This document shows positions 16,877 to 25,130 of a stretch of DNA of 38,143 nt, one piece after another. The position numbers were made by a program, and so were the translations under genes. This DNA comes from Burkholderiales bacterium (GTDB lineage: Bacteria > Pseudomonadota > Gammaproteobacteria > Burkholderiales > Burkholderiaceae_C). Within the stretch, counting starts at the first letter, position 1; each line of letters begins with the position of its first letter. Below the pieces are notes generated by a model. The model saw nothing but the letters and a program-made list of their open reading frames with translations. It made no database searches and had not been told where the DNA came from. Where the stretch lies: the NCBI GenBank assembly GCA_028868995.1, contig JAGWTH010000036.1, positions 1-38,143 on the forward strand. The letters are read 5' to 3'.

Positions 16877-17233
16877 TCACTTCAGGAAGTTGCTCCAGGC
16901 ACCGATGTTGTAGACGGCGGCGTAGCCATGGCGCTTGAGGAGCATCGCGGCCATGCCGCTGCGCGTCCCGCTGGCGCAGCCCACGACGACCGGGTACGCC
17001 TTCGGGATTTCGTGCAGGCGGGAACCGAGCTCCTGCAGCGGGATGTTGACCGTGCCCGGCGCATTGCCCTGGGCGAACTCCGCGGGGGAGCGCACGTCGA
17101 TCAGCACGGCGCCGGCCTGCTTGAGCTCAGGCAGCATGCCGGCCACCTTCCTCGCTCTCCACCACTTGTATCCGAACCAGGCGCCCAGCAGCAGCAGGGG
17201 CCAGTAGTCCCGGAGAAAGGCTTGGATGTCCAT
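16877..17233 (-). CDS. Membrane-anchored rhodanese-like protein
   Basis: A 118-residue single-domain rhodanese with an N-terminal membrane segment (about 10-23, YWPLLLLGAWFGYKWW). The sulfurtransferase signature is LIDVRSPAEFAQGNAPGTVN, and the active-site loop is VVVGCASGTRSGMAA with Cys86 as the persulfide carrier. Rhodaneses pass sulfane sulfur to thiophilic acceptors. It lies 23 nt after the DUF2892 gene and downstream of a TetR regulator on the same strand, an arrangement resembling split versions of YgaP (rhodanese plus DUF2892 membrane part). A role in sulfide or persulfide handling is inferred. Confidence 0.88.
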   Translation of the reverse strand: MDIQAFLRDYWPLLLLGAWFGYKWWRARKVAGMLPELKQAGAVLIDVRSPAEFAQGNAPGTVNIPLQELGSRLHEIPKAYPVVVGCASGTRSGMAAMLLKRHGYAAVYNIGAWSNFLK

Positions 17234-17256
17234 CGGCGTTCAGGCGGGGCCGGTTC

Positions 17257-17487
17257 TCAGCGCGCACAGCAGGCAGCGCCGTCGTCCTTGGCGCCGAGCA
17301 GCTTGAAGACCTTGGCCGCGGGGCAGAAGCCCGTGAAGGCCGACTGGAACAGGTTCAGGCCGACGAAGGCGCACAGCCACAGCCAGCTGGGCTGGCCGAG
17401 ATTGATCTGGCCGCTGAAGTGCGCCAGGGCCAGGCCCAGCATCATCATGAAGCCGGCCATGGCGTTGATCAGTTTGTTGACGGTCAT
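17257..17487 (-). CDS. DUF2892 (YgaP-type) small membrane protein
   Basis: A 76-residue inner-membrane protein of the DUF2892 family. Two hydrophobic helices are visible: NAMAGFMMMLGLALAHFSG and WLWLCAFVGLNLFQSAFTGF. The family signature NLFQSAFTGFCPAAKVFKLLG is present except that it is written here with CP before AAK, carrying the conserved Cys. The start at 17487 is chosen over 17532 because AAGGAG lies 7 nt before it. In E. coli YgaP this module is fused to rhodanese; here they are adjacent genes. The C-terminus ends with a vicinal Cys pair (AACCAR). Confidence 0.88.
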   Translation of the reverse strand: MTVNKLINAMAGFMMMLGLALAHFSGQINLGQPSWLWLCAFVGLNLFQSAFTGFCPAAKVFKLLGAKDDGAACCAR

Positions 17488-17528
17488 TTCGTTACTCCTT
17501 TGATGAAAAACTTGGGGTTCGCGGGGCC

Positions 17529-18146
17529 TCACTGCAAGCGCTGGAGGCCCCGGGCATAGATCTCGTAGACGGCCAGGGCCTGCCGCTGGATCCGGTCCAG
17601 CGAGCCTGCCATGAGGGACTGCATCACCAGGCCCTGGATCGCTCCGATGAACAGGACGGTGGCCGCATGCGTGTCGACGTCGGCGGCGATCGATCGCTCG
17701 GACCGGGCCTGTTCCAGCAGGCCGGCCACCAGCTGGCGGTAGGCATCCATCAGCGCCTCGACCCGGTCCTTGAGGAGCGAGGACCGGCCTTGCTGCAGCT
17801 CCTGGAAGATCAGGCGCGGCACGCCGGGGTGCTCCCGCACGAAGTCGACGTGCGCCACGAAGACGGCCCGCAAGGCCGCCAGCGCGCCCCGTGCGGCATG
17901 ACCGACGGCGCCCGCGCGCAGGCGGGCCATCAGGGACTCGTGCACCCAGTCGAGCGCCGCGAGCCAGATGGCTTCCTTGCTGTCGAAGTGCTTGAACACC
18001 GCACCTTGAGTGATGCCCACCTCCGCGGCGAGGTCACGGGTGGTGATCTCCGCGGGGCACTGGACCGCAGCCAGCTGCAGGGCGGCCTGGACCAGGCCGG
18101 TCTGCCTGGCCTCGGTGGGCTGCTTGGTGCGGAGGGGCGGCGTCAT
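17529..18146 (-). CDS. TetR family transcriptional regulator
   Basis: A 205-residue repressor. The N-terminal helix-turn-helix covers about residues 34-54 (TTRDLAAEVGITQGAVFKHF), and the remaining helices form a ligand-binding and dimer domain (LIFQELQQGRSSLLKDRVEA). The gene is first in a likely unit with DUF2892 (41 nt downstream) and rhodanese, so it probably controls that unit and itself. A perfect 8-4-8 palindrome lies 8 nt before the start codon and fits its operator. A TATATT box very close to the ATG suggests a very short or absent leader. The ligand is unknown; sulfur species are plausible from the neighbours. Confidence 0.9.
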   Translation of the reverse strand: MTPPLRTKQPTEARQTGLVQAALQLAAVQCPAEITTRDLAAEVGITQGAVFKHFDSKEAIWLAALDWVHESLMARLRAGAVGHAARGALAALRAVFVAHVDFVREHPGVPRLIFQELQQGRSSLLKDRVEALMDAYRQLVAGLLEQARSERSIAADVDTHAATVLFIGAIQGLVMQSLMAGSLDRIQRQALAVYEIYARGLQRLQ

Positions 18147-18153
18147 GGAATAT

Positions 18154-18173
18154 AAGTAATTGCGAAATTACTT
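18154..18173. promoter_or_regulatory. Probable TetR operator palindrome
   Basis: AAGTAATT (18154-18161) and AATTACTT (18166-18173) form a perfect inverted repeat around GCGA. It is an AT-rich island in GC-rich DNA. On the minus strand it lies between a possible -35 (TTAAAG) and -10 (TATATT), so binding would block tetR transcription. Confidence 0.75.
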
Positions 18174-18321
18174 TAACACGAAAATAGAGTCCGTGCGCGC
18201 CAGGGTCTCGGGGTGCGGGACGGGGATCGGCAGGCGGGGGTGGCAGCGAGAACCTGGGCCCGACCCGGAGCCAGCGGACGCTTGCTCCCGGTTCGCCGCG
18301 GACCTGGATGCCGCCGAAAAC

Positions 18322-18357
18322 GAAAAACCCGCATGGACTGCAGGTTCCATGCGGGTT
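18322..18357 (-). terminator. Rho-independent terminator after tRNA-Phe
   Basis: AACCCGCATGGA (18326-18337) pairs with TCCATGCGGGTT (18346-18357), a 12-bp stem with an 8-nt loop. The A-run at 18323-18327 gives the T-tract on the minus strand. It lies just beyond the tRNA 3' end. Confidence 0.9.
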
Positions 18358-18364
18358 CCGAAGA

Positions 18365-18440
18365 TGGTGGCCTGGGGCGGAATCGAACCACCGACACGCG
18401 GATTTTCAATCCGCTGCTCTACCAACTGAGCTACCGGGCC
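18365..18440 (-). tRNA. tRNA-Phe (GAA)
   Basis: A 76-nt cloverleaf with encoded CCA. The anticodon stem GCGGA/TCCGC encloses TTGAAAA, so the anticodon is GAA. The D arm (TAGCTCAGTTGGTAGAGC) and T loop (TTCGATT) are standard. The acceptor stem, GGCCCGG with CCAGGCC, has a C-A mismatch at pair 5-68. A terminator follows; the ntrX-like gene ends 100 nt upstream. Confidence 0.95.
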
Positions 18441-18539
18441 GTGAGAGGCGAGATTATAGCAGGGGGAAGCGGCGTTCTTTGGGGCGAGGGGGTGAGCCCC
18501 TGCCCCGGCCCTCCCCCGGTGGAGGAGGGAGAAAGCGGG

Positions 18540-19256
18540 TCAGGCCGCGGAGCGGTCGCGCTTGCCGCGCGAGAGGTCCACGCCCAGCTGCTTGAGCTTG
18601 CGATAGAGGTGCGTGCGCTCCAGGCCGGTCTTCTCCGCCACGCGCGTCATCGAGCCGCCTTCCCGGGCGAGGTGGTACTCGAAATAGCACTTCTCGAATT
18701 CGTCGCGCGCGTCGCGCAAGGGCTTGTCCAGCTCGAACATCTGCCGCGCCTGCGGGCCCATCTCCACCGCCGCCGGGATGGCCTGGCCGCCGGTCATGGC
18801 CGCTTCCACCGTCAGCTCCTGCGCCGGCATCGGCACGACGCCGGCCATGCCCGGCTTGCGCACCGGCGGCGCGGCCGCGGCGGCGGCGCCGGTGTTGCGC
18901 GCCAGGGCCGCCTCCACCGCCTTGAGCAGCTTCTGCATGGTGATCGGCTTCTCCAGGAAGGAGTGCGCGCCGATCTTGGTGGCCTCCACCGCCGTCTCGA
19001 TGGTCGCGTGCCCGCTCATCATGATCACGGGCATGGTCAGCAGGCCGCCGGTCGCCCACTCCTTCAGCAGCGTGACACCGTCGGTGTCCGGCATCCAGAT
19101 ATCCAGCAGCACGAGGTCGGGTCGCATGCGCTGGCGGGCCGCACGCGCCTGCGCCGCGTTCTCGGCGAGTTCGACGGTGTGACCTTCGTCGTTGAGGATC
19201 TCGGACAGGAGGTCCCGGATCCCGAGTTCGTCGTCCACCACCAGTATGTTTGCCAT
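18540..19256 (-). CDS. NtrX-like response regulator without AAA+ domain (REC plus Fis HTH)
   Basis: A 238-residue response regulator. The receiver domain (1 to about 120) has the acidic pair Asp8/Asp9, phospho-acceptor Asp52 (LLDIWMPDTDG), Ser81 and Lys103 (FLEKPI). An Ala/Pro-rich linker follows. The C-terminal Fis-type helix-turn-helix (about 195-228, MTRVAEKTGLERTHLYRKL) resembles the end of NtrC/NtrX proteins. The central sigma-54-interacting AAA+ domain of about 240 residues is absent, with no sign of a frameshift. It therefore cannot remodel sigma-54 polymerase and likely acts as an ordinary DNA-binding regulator. It follows the ntrY-like kinase gene by 45 nt and is its probable partner. 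Confidence 0.88.
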   Translation of the reverse strand: MANILVVDDELGIRDLLSEILNDEGHTVELAENAAQARAARQRMRPDLVLLDIWMPDTDGVTLLKEWATGGLLTMPVIMMSGHATIETAVEATKIGAHSFLEKPITMQKLLKAVEAALARNTGAAAAAAPPVRKPGMAGVVPMPAQELTVEAAMTGGQAIPAAVEMGPQARQMFELDKPLRDARDEFEKCYFEYHLAREGGSMTRVAEKTGLERTHLYRKLKQLGVDLSRGKRDRSAA

Positions 19257-19301
19257 CGCCCTCTCTGCTGAAGGACCGCCCGTGCCCGGGCAACCCTGTT
19301 G

Positions 19302-21569
19302 TTAACTTGCAACTGCGAATGATAGCGACACTTGGGCGCCCTGGATCACCCCTTCGGCCACCCGGTTCTTCAGGTCGATGCGCGCGCCGTGCTCGTCCGC
19401 GATTTTCTTCACGACCGCCAGCCCGAGGCCGGTGCCCTTGGACTTGGTGGTGACATAGGGCTCGAAGGCCCGCTTCAGGATGTGCTCGGGGAAGCCGCTG
19501 CCGTTGTCCAGCACGATCAGCCGCACCCGGTGGGACGTCTCGCTCCACTGCGTGCGCACCACCACCTCGGGGTGCGGCCGGCCCTCGGTGGCGTCCTGGG
19601 CGTTCTGCAGCAGGTTGTGGACCACCTGGCGCAACTGCTGGGCGTCGCCCAGGATGCGCGGGCAGGCCGCATCCAGCTCCACCCGCACCGGCACCTGGGC
19701 GGCGCCATGGGCGGCCTCCCCCTCGCGCACGTACAGGTGCAGCACGTCGTGGATCAGCTCGTTCAGGTCCACCGGTTTCAGCTGGGCGGCGGGCAGCCGC
19801 GCGTAGTCGCGGAACTCGTTGACCAGCCGCTTCATGGCGTCCACCTGGTCGACGATGGTGTGGACTGACTTGGCCAGGATCGCGCGGTCGGGGTCGGGCA
19901 GCTTGGCGGCCAGCTTCATCTCCAGCCGCTCCGCGGACAGCTGGATGGGCGTCAGCGGGTTCTTGATCTCGTGCGCCAGCCGGCGAGCCACCTCGCCCCA
20001 GGCCTGGGCCCGCTGCGCCGAGACGATCTCCGAGATGTCGTCCAGCACCAGCAGCCGCGCCCCGCCCGGCATCTGCGCGCCGCGGGCGACCAGGGTCACG
20101 ATGTTGGCGTGGGCTTCGGCCCCGCGCGAGAGGTTCAGCTCGAACGGCTGCTGCCAGTGGTCGATGATCTGCGTCTCGGTGAGGAAATCGTCGAAGCGCT
20201 GCTGCACCGCGGCGCCGAAGCTCTCCAGCCCCGGAACCTGCCGCAGCAGGGCGCCCTGCCGGTCGCTGAGCGGCAGCCCCAGGATGCGCGAGGCGCCCGG
20301 GTTGGATGCCTGGATGTGGCCGTCCTCGTCCAGCACGATCACACCGGCCGTCAGGTTGTCCAGGATGGTCTGCAGGTTGGCGCGCGCCGCGCTCACCTGC
20401 TCCATGCTCAGCTCCACCGCCTCGCGGGCGTCGGCCAGCTGCTGCGTCATGTCGGCGAAGGCGCGGGTCAGGCCGCCCAGTTCGTCCTTGCCCTGCAGCG
20501 CCGGCTTGGGCGAGAGGTCGCCGGCGGCCACCTCGCTCACCCCGGCGGCCAGCAGCAGCAGGGGCCGGGCGAGCTGGTTGCCCAGCACGATCGCCAGCAG
20601 CACCGCGCCGAACACCGCCAGGAACAGGCTCAGGGTCAGCGTGCCGATGTACATGCGGCGCAGGCCCTCGCGCGCGAGCGCCCGCTCCTGGTACTCGCGG
20701 TTGGCCTCCTGCACCGCGAGCGCGTTGGCCACCAGCGTCGGCGGGATGATGGCCGTGGCCTGCAGGTAGCGCGTCTCCGACAGCAGCCCCAGGTTCGACG
20801 CGGGCAGCGCCACGATGGCCTTCACGCGGGCGTCCCGGGTGTTGACCACGGCCGGGTCCTCCAGCCCCTCGACCACGGTGAAGGCGCGCTGGGTGCGCGC
20901 CGCGCGCAGCTGCTGCGGCGTGGGCCGCTCGGGATTGAGCTGGAAGCGCGACTGGCCGGCGCTCGCGATCATCTGGCTCGACGCGTTCCACAGCACCATG
21001 TCGATGGCGCCCATCTGCTCGCGCAGGCGCTCCAGCGCCAGGCCGGCGGAGGCGTCGGGCGTCTCCGCCAGCTGGCTGGCAGCGTTGCGGGTCTTGCCGG
21101 CCAGCTCGCCGGCCGCCGTGTCCAGCGTGGCCCGCCCCAGGTTGAGGCCGGCGTCCAGCGCGCCCTCCACCTTGACGTCGAACCAGCTTTCGATGGAGCG
21201 CGAGACGAACTGGTAGGACACGACGTAGATCAGCACGCCCGGCACCAGGCCCACCAGCGTGAAGATCGCCGCCAGCTTCACCAGCAGGCGGCTGCCGAAC
21301 TTGCCGCGGCGCAGGCGCGAGGCCAGCCGCACGAACACCCACAGGATCACGGCCAGCAGCACGCCGGCCACCACCATGTTCAGCACGAACAGGCGGCCGT
21401 AGTTGCGCTCGTAGAAGGCGCGGTTGTTGGTCGCCTGCGTGAGCAGGAACATCAGCACGATGCCGATGCCCATGGCGACCGCGACGCCCACGACGATCGC
21501 CCAGCGCCAGGCCTTGGAGCTGGCGATCAGCTTGCGCGGCGGCGCGGCGGGCGGAGGGGCGGCCTTCAC
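19302..21569 (-). CDS. NtrY-like membrane sensor histidine kinase
   Basis: A 755-residue sensor kinase. Three or four membrane helices fill the first part (AIVVGVAVAMGIGIVLMFLL; VLNMVVAGVLLAVILWVFV; LAAIFTLVGLVPGVLIYVVS; then TLTLSLFLAVFGAVLLAIVL), with a periplasmic sensing region between the last two. HAMP (LARPLLLLAAGVSEVAAGDL), PAS (LQTILDNLTAGVIVLDEDG), HisKA with phospho-His (RRLAHEIKNPLTPIQ) and HATPase_c (NLLQNAQDA; DNGSGFPEHI; GTGLGLAVV) follow in order. The start is a GTG overlapping the stop of the DUF4390 gene. Relatives sense redox or nitrogen-related signals. The order rsmB-DUF4390-ntrY-ntrX recurs in Burkholderiales. Confidence 0.93.
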   Translation of the reverse strand: MKAAPPPAAPPRKLIASSKAWRWAIVVGVAVAMGIGIVLMFLLTQATNNRAFYERNYGRLFVLNMVVAGVLLAVILWVFVRLASRLRRGKFGSRLLVKLAAIFTLVGLVPGVLIYVVSYQFVSRSIESWFDVKVEGALDAGLNLGRATLDTAAGELAGKTRNAASQLAETPDASAGLALERLREQMGAIDMVLWNASSQMIASAGQSRFQLNPERPTPQQLRAARTQRAFTVVEGLEDPAVVNTRDARVKAIVALPASNLGLLSETRYLQATAIIPPTLVANALAVQEANREYQERALAREGLRRMYIGTLTLSLFLAVFGAVLLAIVLGNQLARPLLLLAAGVSEVAAGDLSPKPALQGKDELGGLTRAFADMTQQLADAREAVELSMEQVSAARANLQTILDNLTAGVIVLDEDGHIQASNPGASRILGLPLSDRQGALLRQVPGLESFGAAVQQRFDDFLTETQIIDHWQQPFELNLSRGAEAHANIVTLVARGAQMPGGARLLVLDDISEIVSAQRAQAWGEVARRLAHEIKNPLTPIQLSAERLEMKLAAKLPDPDRAILAKSVHTIVDQVDAMKRLVNEFRDYARLPAAQLKPVDLNELIHDVLHLYVREGEAAHGAAQVPVRVELDAACPRILGDAQQLRQVVHNLLQNAQDATEGRPHPEVVVRTQWSETSHRVRLIVLDNGSGFPEHILKRAFEPYVTTKSKGTGLGLAVVKKIADEHGARIDLKNRVAEGVIQGAQVSLSFAVAS

Positions 21570-22183
21570 TTGGGTCGGTCCGGCTGCAGGCGCACCTTGC
21601 GCACGGCCAGGATATTCCAGTCCGACTCCCCGACGGCGCCGATCTGGAACGGCCGCGGCAGCTGCGAGACGTCCAGCTGGAAGCGGAAGTCCACGGTGTG
21701 CGCGACCTCGGGGTCCACTTCGCCGGGATCGGCGATGCGCCAGCCGGAGATGCGCTGGACGGCTTCCAGCGCCTCCTGCTGGCTGTCGAAGACCTGGCCG
21801 AGCACGAGGCCGGAATGCGAGATCGGCGCCGAGGACACCTGCAGCCGCCAGCGCCGGGTCAGCGGCTGGTAGATCAGGCGCATGTGCCGCTGGGCCGAGG
21901 CGACCCGCTTGTCGTACCAGTACCAGCGGTCACGGTAGATCGTGGCCTCGACCAGGAAGTACATCGGGATGCCCTTCATCAGGGCGTCCTCGACCACCGG
22001 CGGCAGGTCGAAGCGCACGGTCGAACTGAGCAGGACCCCGTCCTCGGTACGATCCACCCGCAGCTGCGTGACCTCGGCCGTGCTGCCCTGGGCCCAGGCC
22101 GCCGGCCAGGCCGCGACCAGGCACAGGAACCAGGCGAGCAGCCAGCGGCGGCCCCGCTCAATCGTCCGGGCGGGCCGGTGCAT
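21566..22183 (-). CDS. DUF4390 domain protein, predicted secreted
   Basis: A 205-residue protein of the DUF4390 family, function unknown. It has an N-terminal signal peptide (GRRWLLAWFLCLVAAWPAAWA, cleaved near residue 29) and a beta-rich periplasmic domain with the family stretch VEATIYRDRWYWYDKRVA. The frame is open to 22396, but the ATG at 22183 gives the signal peptide; the 5' end overlaps the rsmB 3' end by 26 nt and the 3' end overlaps the kinase start. This coupling suggests it assists or modulates the NtrY-like sensor in the periplasm, which is inference from position. Confidence 0.85.
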   Translation of the reverse strand: MHRPARTIERGRRWLLAWFLCLVAAWPAAWAQGSTAEVTQLRVDRTEDGVLLSSTVRFDLPPVVEDALMKGIPMYFLVEATIYRDRWYWYDKRVASAQRHMRLIYQPLTRRWRLQVSSAPISHSGLVLGQVFDSQQEALEAVQRISGWRIADPGEVDPEVAHTVDFRFQLDVSQLPRPFQIGAVGESDWNILAVRKVRLQPDRPK

Positions 22184-23498
22184 CCAGTGCACTCTTTTGC
22201 AGCACCGCATAGAAGAAGCCGTCGTGGTCACTCGGTCGATTGTCCGGGACGGCCACCGTCCCCGCCCCATGCGCGGGCCGCAAATGGCCCGGGCCGGGCC
22301 GCAAAACAGCCGTCCTGTTGTGCGCAAGAAACGCCGCGATCTGGTGCTGGCCCTCGGCCCGGAACACCGAGCAGGTGCAATAGACAAGCCGCCCACCCGG
22401 TTTCAGCAGCGGCCACAGCGCAGTGAGCAGCCGCTTTTGCTGCGCGGCCAGCTGCTCCACGTCGGTCTCGCGGCGCAGCCAGCGCACGTCGGGATGCCGC
22501 CGCACGATGCCCGACGCCGTGCAGGGCGCGTCGAGCAGGATCGCGTCGAAGGAGCGGCCGTCCCACCAATAGCCCGGCTCGGCGGCGTCGGCCGTGCGCA
22601 CCTCGGCCTGCAGTCCCAGCCGCCCCAGGTTCTGGTGGATGCGCTCGCAGCGCCCCGCGTCCACGTCCAGGGCCAGCACCTGGGCGTCCGGCGCCAGCTC
22701 GCACAGGTGGGCGGTCTTGCCCCCCGGCGCGGCGCAGGCATCGAGGATGCGGGCCTGCGGCGGCAGGCCCGGCACCAGCAGCTCGGCCGCGAGCTGGGCG
22801 CCGGCGTCCTGGACCGACCAGAGCCCTTCGTCGAAGCCCGGGATCGCATGCACGGGCCTCGGCTTGTCCAGCAGCAGGCCCTGCGTGCCGACCGGCTCGG
22901 AGGCGATGTGCGCGGCCGCCAGCAGGTCGCGCAGGGGCTCGCGCGAGATGCGGTGGGTGTTCACGCGCAGGGTCATCGGCGCCGGCAGGTTGCTCGCCTC
23001 GAGGATGTCCTGCCACTGGTGCGGCCAGTCCTGCTGCAGCCGCGCGATCCACCAGCGCGGATGGTTCCAGTGCGCCACCGGTTCCGCATCGGTCTCGGCG
23101 ACCAGCTGCTCGCGCTCGCGCAGGAAGCGCCGCAGGCAGGCGTTGACGAAGGCCTGCTGCGCACGGGTCTGCGGCGAGCGCTTGGCCGCCTCCACGGCCT
23201 GGTCGACCAGCGTGAAGGGCGGATACGGTGCCTCCTCCTGCTTCCAGGCCAGCGCCAGCGCCGTGCACAGCAGCGCGTCGGCCGGTGGCGGCGGCGCCTT
23301 CTTCGCCAGGCGCCGGCGCAGCGCCTCGGCGCGACCGAGCTGCCGCAGCACGTGGAAGGCGAGCGCCTGGGCGGCCGGACGCAGGTCCGGCGCCACGGCG
23401 GCGATGGCGGGAGTGGCCGACTCCCCGCGGCGCACCGCCGCCAGGACGGAAGCGGCGGCCTGCAGCTGCTGCCAGAGAGGTGGGGCCGGCGGACTCAT
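22158..23498 (-). CDS. rsmB: 16S rRNA (cytosine-967-C5)-methyltransferase
   Basis: A 446-residue RNA methyltransferase modifying C967 of 16S rRNA. The N-terminal NusB-like RNA-binding domain covers about 1-140 (FVNACLRRFLRER). The Rossmann SAM domain has motif I LDACAAPGGKTAHLCE, motif IV LLDAPCTASGIVRRHPD with the TC/PC cysteine, and motif VI YCTCSVF with the catalytic cysteine. All key residues are present and length fits the family. It lies 21 nt downstream of the flavoprotein gene and overlaps the next gene. Confidence 0.94.
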   Translation of the reverse strand: MSPPAPPLWQQLQAAASVLAAVRRGESATPAIAAVAPDLRPAAQALAFHVLRQLGRAEALRRRLAKKAPPPPADALLCTALALAWKQEEAPYPPFTLVDQAVEAAKRSPQTRAQQAFVNACLRRFLREREQLVAETDAEPVAHWNHPRWWIARLQQDWPHQWQDILEASNLPAPMTLRVNTHRISREPLRDLLAAAHIASEPVGTQGLLLDKPRPVHAIPGFDEGLWSVQDAGAQLAAELLVPGLPPQARILDACAAPGGKTAHLCELAPDAQVLALDVDAGRCERIHQNLGRLGLQAEVRTADAAEPGYWWDGRSFDAILLDAPCTASGIVRRHPDVRWLRRETDVEQLAAQQKRLLTALWPLLKPGGRLVYCTCSVFRAEGQHQIAAFLAHNRTAVLRPGPGHLRPAHGAGTVAVPDNRPSDHDGFFYAVLQKSALDAPARPDD

Positions 23499-23519
23499 CC
23501 GGCCATTGTGGCATCGGCC

Positions 23520-24794
23520 TCAGGCCACGCAGTCGGCCCAGATGTTGTGCGCCCAGTTCCACGCGTCCAGGGCCTCTTCCCGGCTCGGCGCAGGACTGAG
23601 GCCGCCGGCGCCGGGCACCGGCAGGAAGGTCTTCTGCGCCGCGTCGTAGGCGTGCACGCTGGACACGTGCACCACCGAGGTGTCGTCCAGGTAGCTGTAG
23701 CAGGTGTTGGTGAGCATGGGCGAGGGGTTCACCGGCCAGCCGGCCAGCCGCGCGACGATGGCCGCGGCCGCCACCTTGGCGTGGTTGTTGGCCATGTGGC
23801 CGCTCTTGGCCATGAGCGGCGCGATCTGGATCGCGTCACCCAGCACGTAGACGTCGCGCGCCACGGTGGACTCGAAGGTGAGGAAATCCACCCCGCACCA
23901 GCGGTGGTTGGCCTGGTCGTTCAGCCCGGCCTGCTGCGCGATCGTGCCCGCGCGCATGGGCGGCAGCACGTTCAGCACGTCGGCCTTCACGTCGTCCTGC
24001 ACCTCGAACTTCAGGACGCCGGCGCGCGCGTCCACGGCCACCGTCTTGTACTGGGGGCGGTACTCCACCATGCCCCGGTATTCCTCGGCCCAGACCTTCT
24101 TGAACAACGGGCCCTTCGAGGTGACATCGGGATTGGCGTCCAGGATCAGGACCTTGCTGCGCGGCTTGGCGCGCTGGAAATACCAGGCCGCCTGGCAGGC
24201 CCGCTCGTAGGGCGCGGGCGGGCAGCGATAGGGCTCCTCGGGAATCGCGATCGCGAAGACGCCGCCGTCGGGCATGGCCTCCAGCTGGCGGCGCAGGGCG
24301 ACCGTCTCGGGGCCGGCCTTCCAGGCCTGGACGATCCGGCCCGCCTCGCGCGCGGCGCGCAGGCCCTCGATGGCGTCGAGCTGCAGCTCGATGCCCGGCG
24401 CCACCACCAGCATGTCGTAGGCGAGGGTCGCGCCGCCGGCGAGGGTCACCGTCTTGCGCCGCGTGTCCACCGACTGCGCCCAGTCACGCGCGATGCGCAC
24501 CCCGTGCCGGCGCTCCAGGCCGGTATAGGGCACGGTGATGTCCGCGAGGTGGCGGCTGCCGCCGATCACGAGGTTGGACACCGGACAGGACACGAAGGCG
24601 GGATCCGGCTCGACCAGCACCACGTCCACCTTGGAGTCCGACAGCAGCCGCACGTACTTGGCGGCAGTGGCCCCGCCGAAGCCCCCGCCGATCACGACCA
24701 CCTTGGCGCGGGCGGGCAGGGAGGAGGTGGCGCAGCCGGCCAGGCCCAGCAGGCCGAGCGCCGCGGACGAATGGAGGAAGGAGCGTCGCTTCAT
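23520..24794 (-). CDS. fccB: Flavocytochrome c sulfide dehydrogenase flavoprotein subunit (FccB/SoxF-like)
   Basis: A 424-residue FAD oxidoreductase predicted to oxidise sulfide to sulfane sulfur in the periplasm and pass electrons to the adjacent cytochrome c. A twin-arginine signal (MKRRSFLHSS) leads to LLGLAGCA, a lipobox with Cys21, so it may be a Tat-exported lipoprotein. The FAD motif is VVVIGGGFGG (33-41). The redox cysteines of the family are Cys70 (FVSCPVSN) and Cys365 (TNTCYSYL). The C-terminal FCSD domain is present to the end. The ATG at 24794 is preferred to a GTG at 24800 because GAGG lies just upstream. It follows the cytochrome gene by 7 nt. Confidence 0.9.
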   Translation of the reverse strand: MKRRSFLHSSAALGLLGLAGCATSSLPARAKVVVIGGGFGGATAAKYVRLLSDSKVDVVLVEPDPAFVSCPVSNLVIGGSRHLADITVPYTGLERRHGVRIARDWAQSVDTRRKTVTLAGGATLAYDMLVVAPGIELQLDAIEGLRAAREAGRIVQAWKAGPETVALRRQLEAMPDGGVFAIAIPEEPYRCPPAPYERACQAAWYFQRAKPRSKVLILDANPDVTSKGPLFKKVWAEEYRGMVEYRPQYKTVAVDARAGVLKFEVQDDVKADVLNVLPPMRAGTIAQQAGLNDQANHRWCGVDFLTFESTVARDVYVLGDAIQIAPLMAKSGHMANNHAKVAAAAIVARLAGWPVNPSPMLTNTCYSYLDDTSVVHVSSVHAYDAAQKTFLPVPGAGGLSPAPSREEALDAWNWAHNIWADCVA

Positions 24795-24801
24795 GCGCAC
24801 C

Positions 24802-25113
24802 TCACTTCGGCTGCGCCGCGAAGAAGGCGGCGAGCCCTTGCAGCTGGGCGTCGCTGAAGCCCCTGGCGATCTGGGTCATGACGGTGGCGGGGCGGCTGCC
24901 GGCGCGGAACTCGCGCAGCTGCTGCAGCATGTAGGGCATCGGCATGCCCGCGAGCTCCGGCAGCGTGGAGCCCGGCGCCGGGCGCCCGTCGGTGCCGTGG
25001 CAGTTGGCGCAGGTCGCAGCCAGTCCGCGCAGGTACAGCGCATCCGGGGTCTGCGCAGGCGAAGCCTGCGGGAGGCCGGCGAGCGCTGCCGCCAGCATCA
25101 GGGGGATCCTCAT
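24802..25113 (-). CDS. Single-haem cytochrome c, partner of the FccB-like protein
   Basis: A 103-residue class I cytochrome c. A signal peptide ends near residue 20 (ALAGLPQASPA). The haem site is CANCH (Cys35, Cys38, His39), and the distal methionine is probably in ATVMTQIARGFSD. GGAGAT precedes the ATG. Located 7 nt before the flavoprotein gene, it is the likely FccA-type electron acceptor that feeds electrons to the respiratory chain. Classical FccA is often di-haem; this is mono-haem, as in SoxE-like partners. Confidence 0.9.
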   Translation of the reverse strand: MRIPLMLAAALAGLPQASPAQTPDALYLRGLAATCANCHGTDGRPAPGSTLPELAGMPMPYMLQQLREFRAGSRPATVMTQIARGFSDAQLQGLAAFFAAQPK

Positions 25114-25130
25114 GCCATCTCCGGTGGGAA

